DNA of 64,000 nt from Shinisaurus crocodilurus. Its lineage: Eukaryota > Chordata > Lepidosauria > Squamata > Shinisauridae. The stretch spans positions 1 through 64,000 of the forward strand of contig JAHFWL010000118.1 in the NCBI GenBank assembly GCA_021292165.1. Direction: 5' to 3'. This document shows, one piece after another, positions 63,800 through 64,000 of this stretch (the stretch's first letter is position 1; each line of letters opens with the position of its first letter). The notes beneath the pieces are model-generated. The model was not told where the DNA came from, made no database searches, and saw only the letters and a list, made by a program, of their open reading frames with translations. Position numbers and translations under genes: made by a program.

Positions 63800-64000
63800 A
63801 GTGTTGGTCACCAATTTTGATGGCTTAAAAGGTGGGATTGGACAAATTCATGGACGAGAAGGCTATCAATGGCTACTAGTCCTGATGGCTATATGCTACC
63901 TCCAGTATCAGAGGCAGGATGCCTAGGTACACCAGTTGCTGGGGAACATGGGCAGGAGGCTACTGTTGCTCTCATGCCCTGCCTGTGGGTTTCCTGGTTG
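63800..64000 (+). mobile_element. CR1/L3-like LINE 3' end, runs off the window
   Basis: TCACCAATTTTGATGGCTTA, GGATTGGACAAATTCATGGA, GAAGGCTATCAATGGCTACT, CCAGTTGCTGGGGAACATGG, CTGTGGGTTTCCTGGTTG. The TTCTTATG end is beyond the window. Confidence 0.88.

Overview
This is a vertebrate nuclear window, most likely from a squamate reptile (lizard or snake). The evidence is the repeat mix: CR1, L2 and L1 LINE ends, a degenerate Tc1 transposon, a Helitron, very many short palindromic hAT elements, tRNA-derived SINEs and 5S rRNA-derived SINEs, with microsatellites between them. No long reading frame is an intact gene. The species cannot be read from the sequence.

The only host gene I can support is on the minus strand: the 5' part of SYTL2 (synaptotagmin-like 2, a Rab27 effector). 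Its first coding exon (19910-20010) begins [20 protein letters not shown] and ends at a GT donor. The next exon (1929-2072) carries the GQWFYEAK...KRHREKIH part of the Rab27-binding domain, but appears to be missing single bases at several places. A third exon (877-1041) carries SSWVNNVNKEVLMPPEP. A CpG-rich block at about 57.3-57.9 kb has GC and CCAAT boxes and a good minus-strand donor at 57650, so it is the likely promoter and non-coding first exon. Intron 1 would then be about 37.6 kb, intron 2 about 17.8 kb and intron 3 about 0.9 kb, and almost everything else here is intronic transposon debris.

Layout. 1-2 kb: two SYTL2 exons. 2-9 kb: a GACTCG-rich hAT-like element, a Tc1 copy with a SINE in it, CR1-type LINE pieces and three 5S SINEs. 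9-19 kb: a probable LTR, L2 and CR1 ends, several hAT palindromes, and a 1.3-kb element with 25-bp inverted ends that holds a nested hAT. 20-25 kb: first coding exon, L2, a Helitron, and an L1 split by a hAT element. 25-35 kb: L2, two pogo-like MITEs and a 1-kb LTR with a 47-bp tandem repeat. 35-45 kb: L2, SINEs, a GC-rich transposon-like block at 40 kb, hAT palindromes and a second GACTCG element. 45-57 kb: 5S SINEs, L2, and an inverted pair of pogo-like MITEs. 57-64 kb: promoter, then CR1-type LINE and SINE copies.

Three observations stand out. First, the 5S SINE has a 3' tail that matches the CR1 LINE end also present in the window, so SINE and partner LINE are seen together. Second, hAT palindromes from several families share a core resembling the ZNF143/THAP11 site (ACTACAAYTCCCAGCATGC), usually as two inverted copies, with 8-bp target duplications that nearly all have TA at the centre. 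Third, the SYTL2 exon at 2 kb seems to have lost about five single bases, mostly explicable as shortened two-base runs, which suggests a consensus error more than a pseudogene. Family names come from memory and reading; no database was searched.
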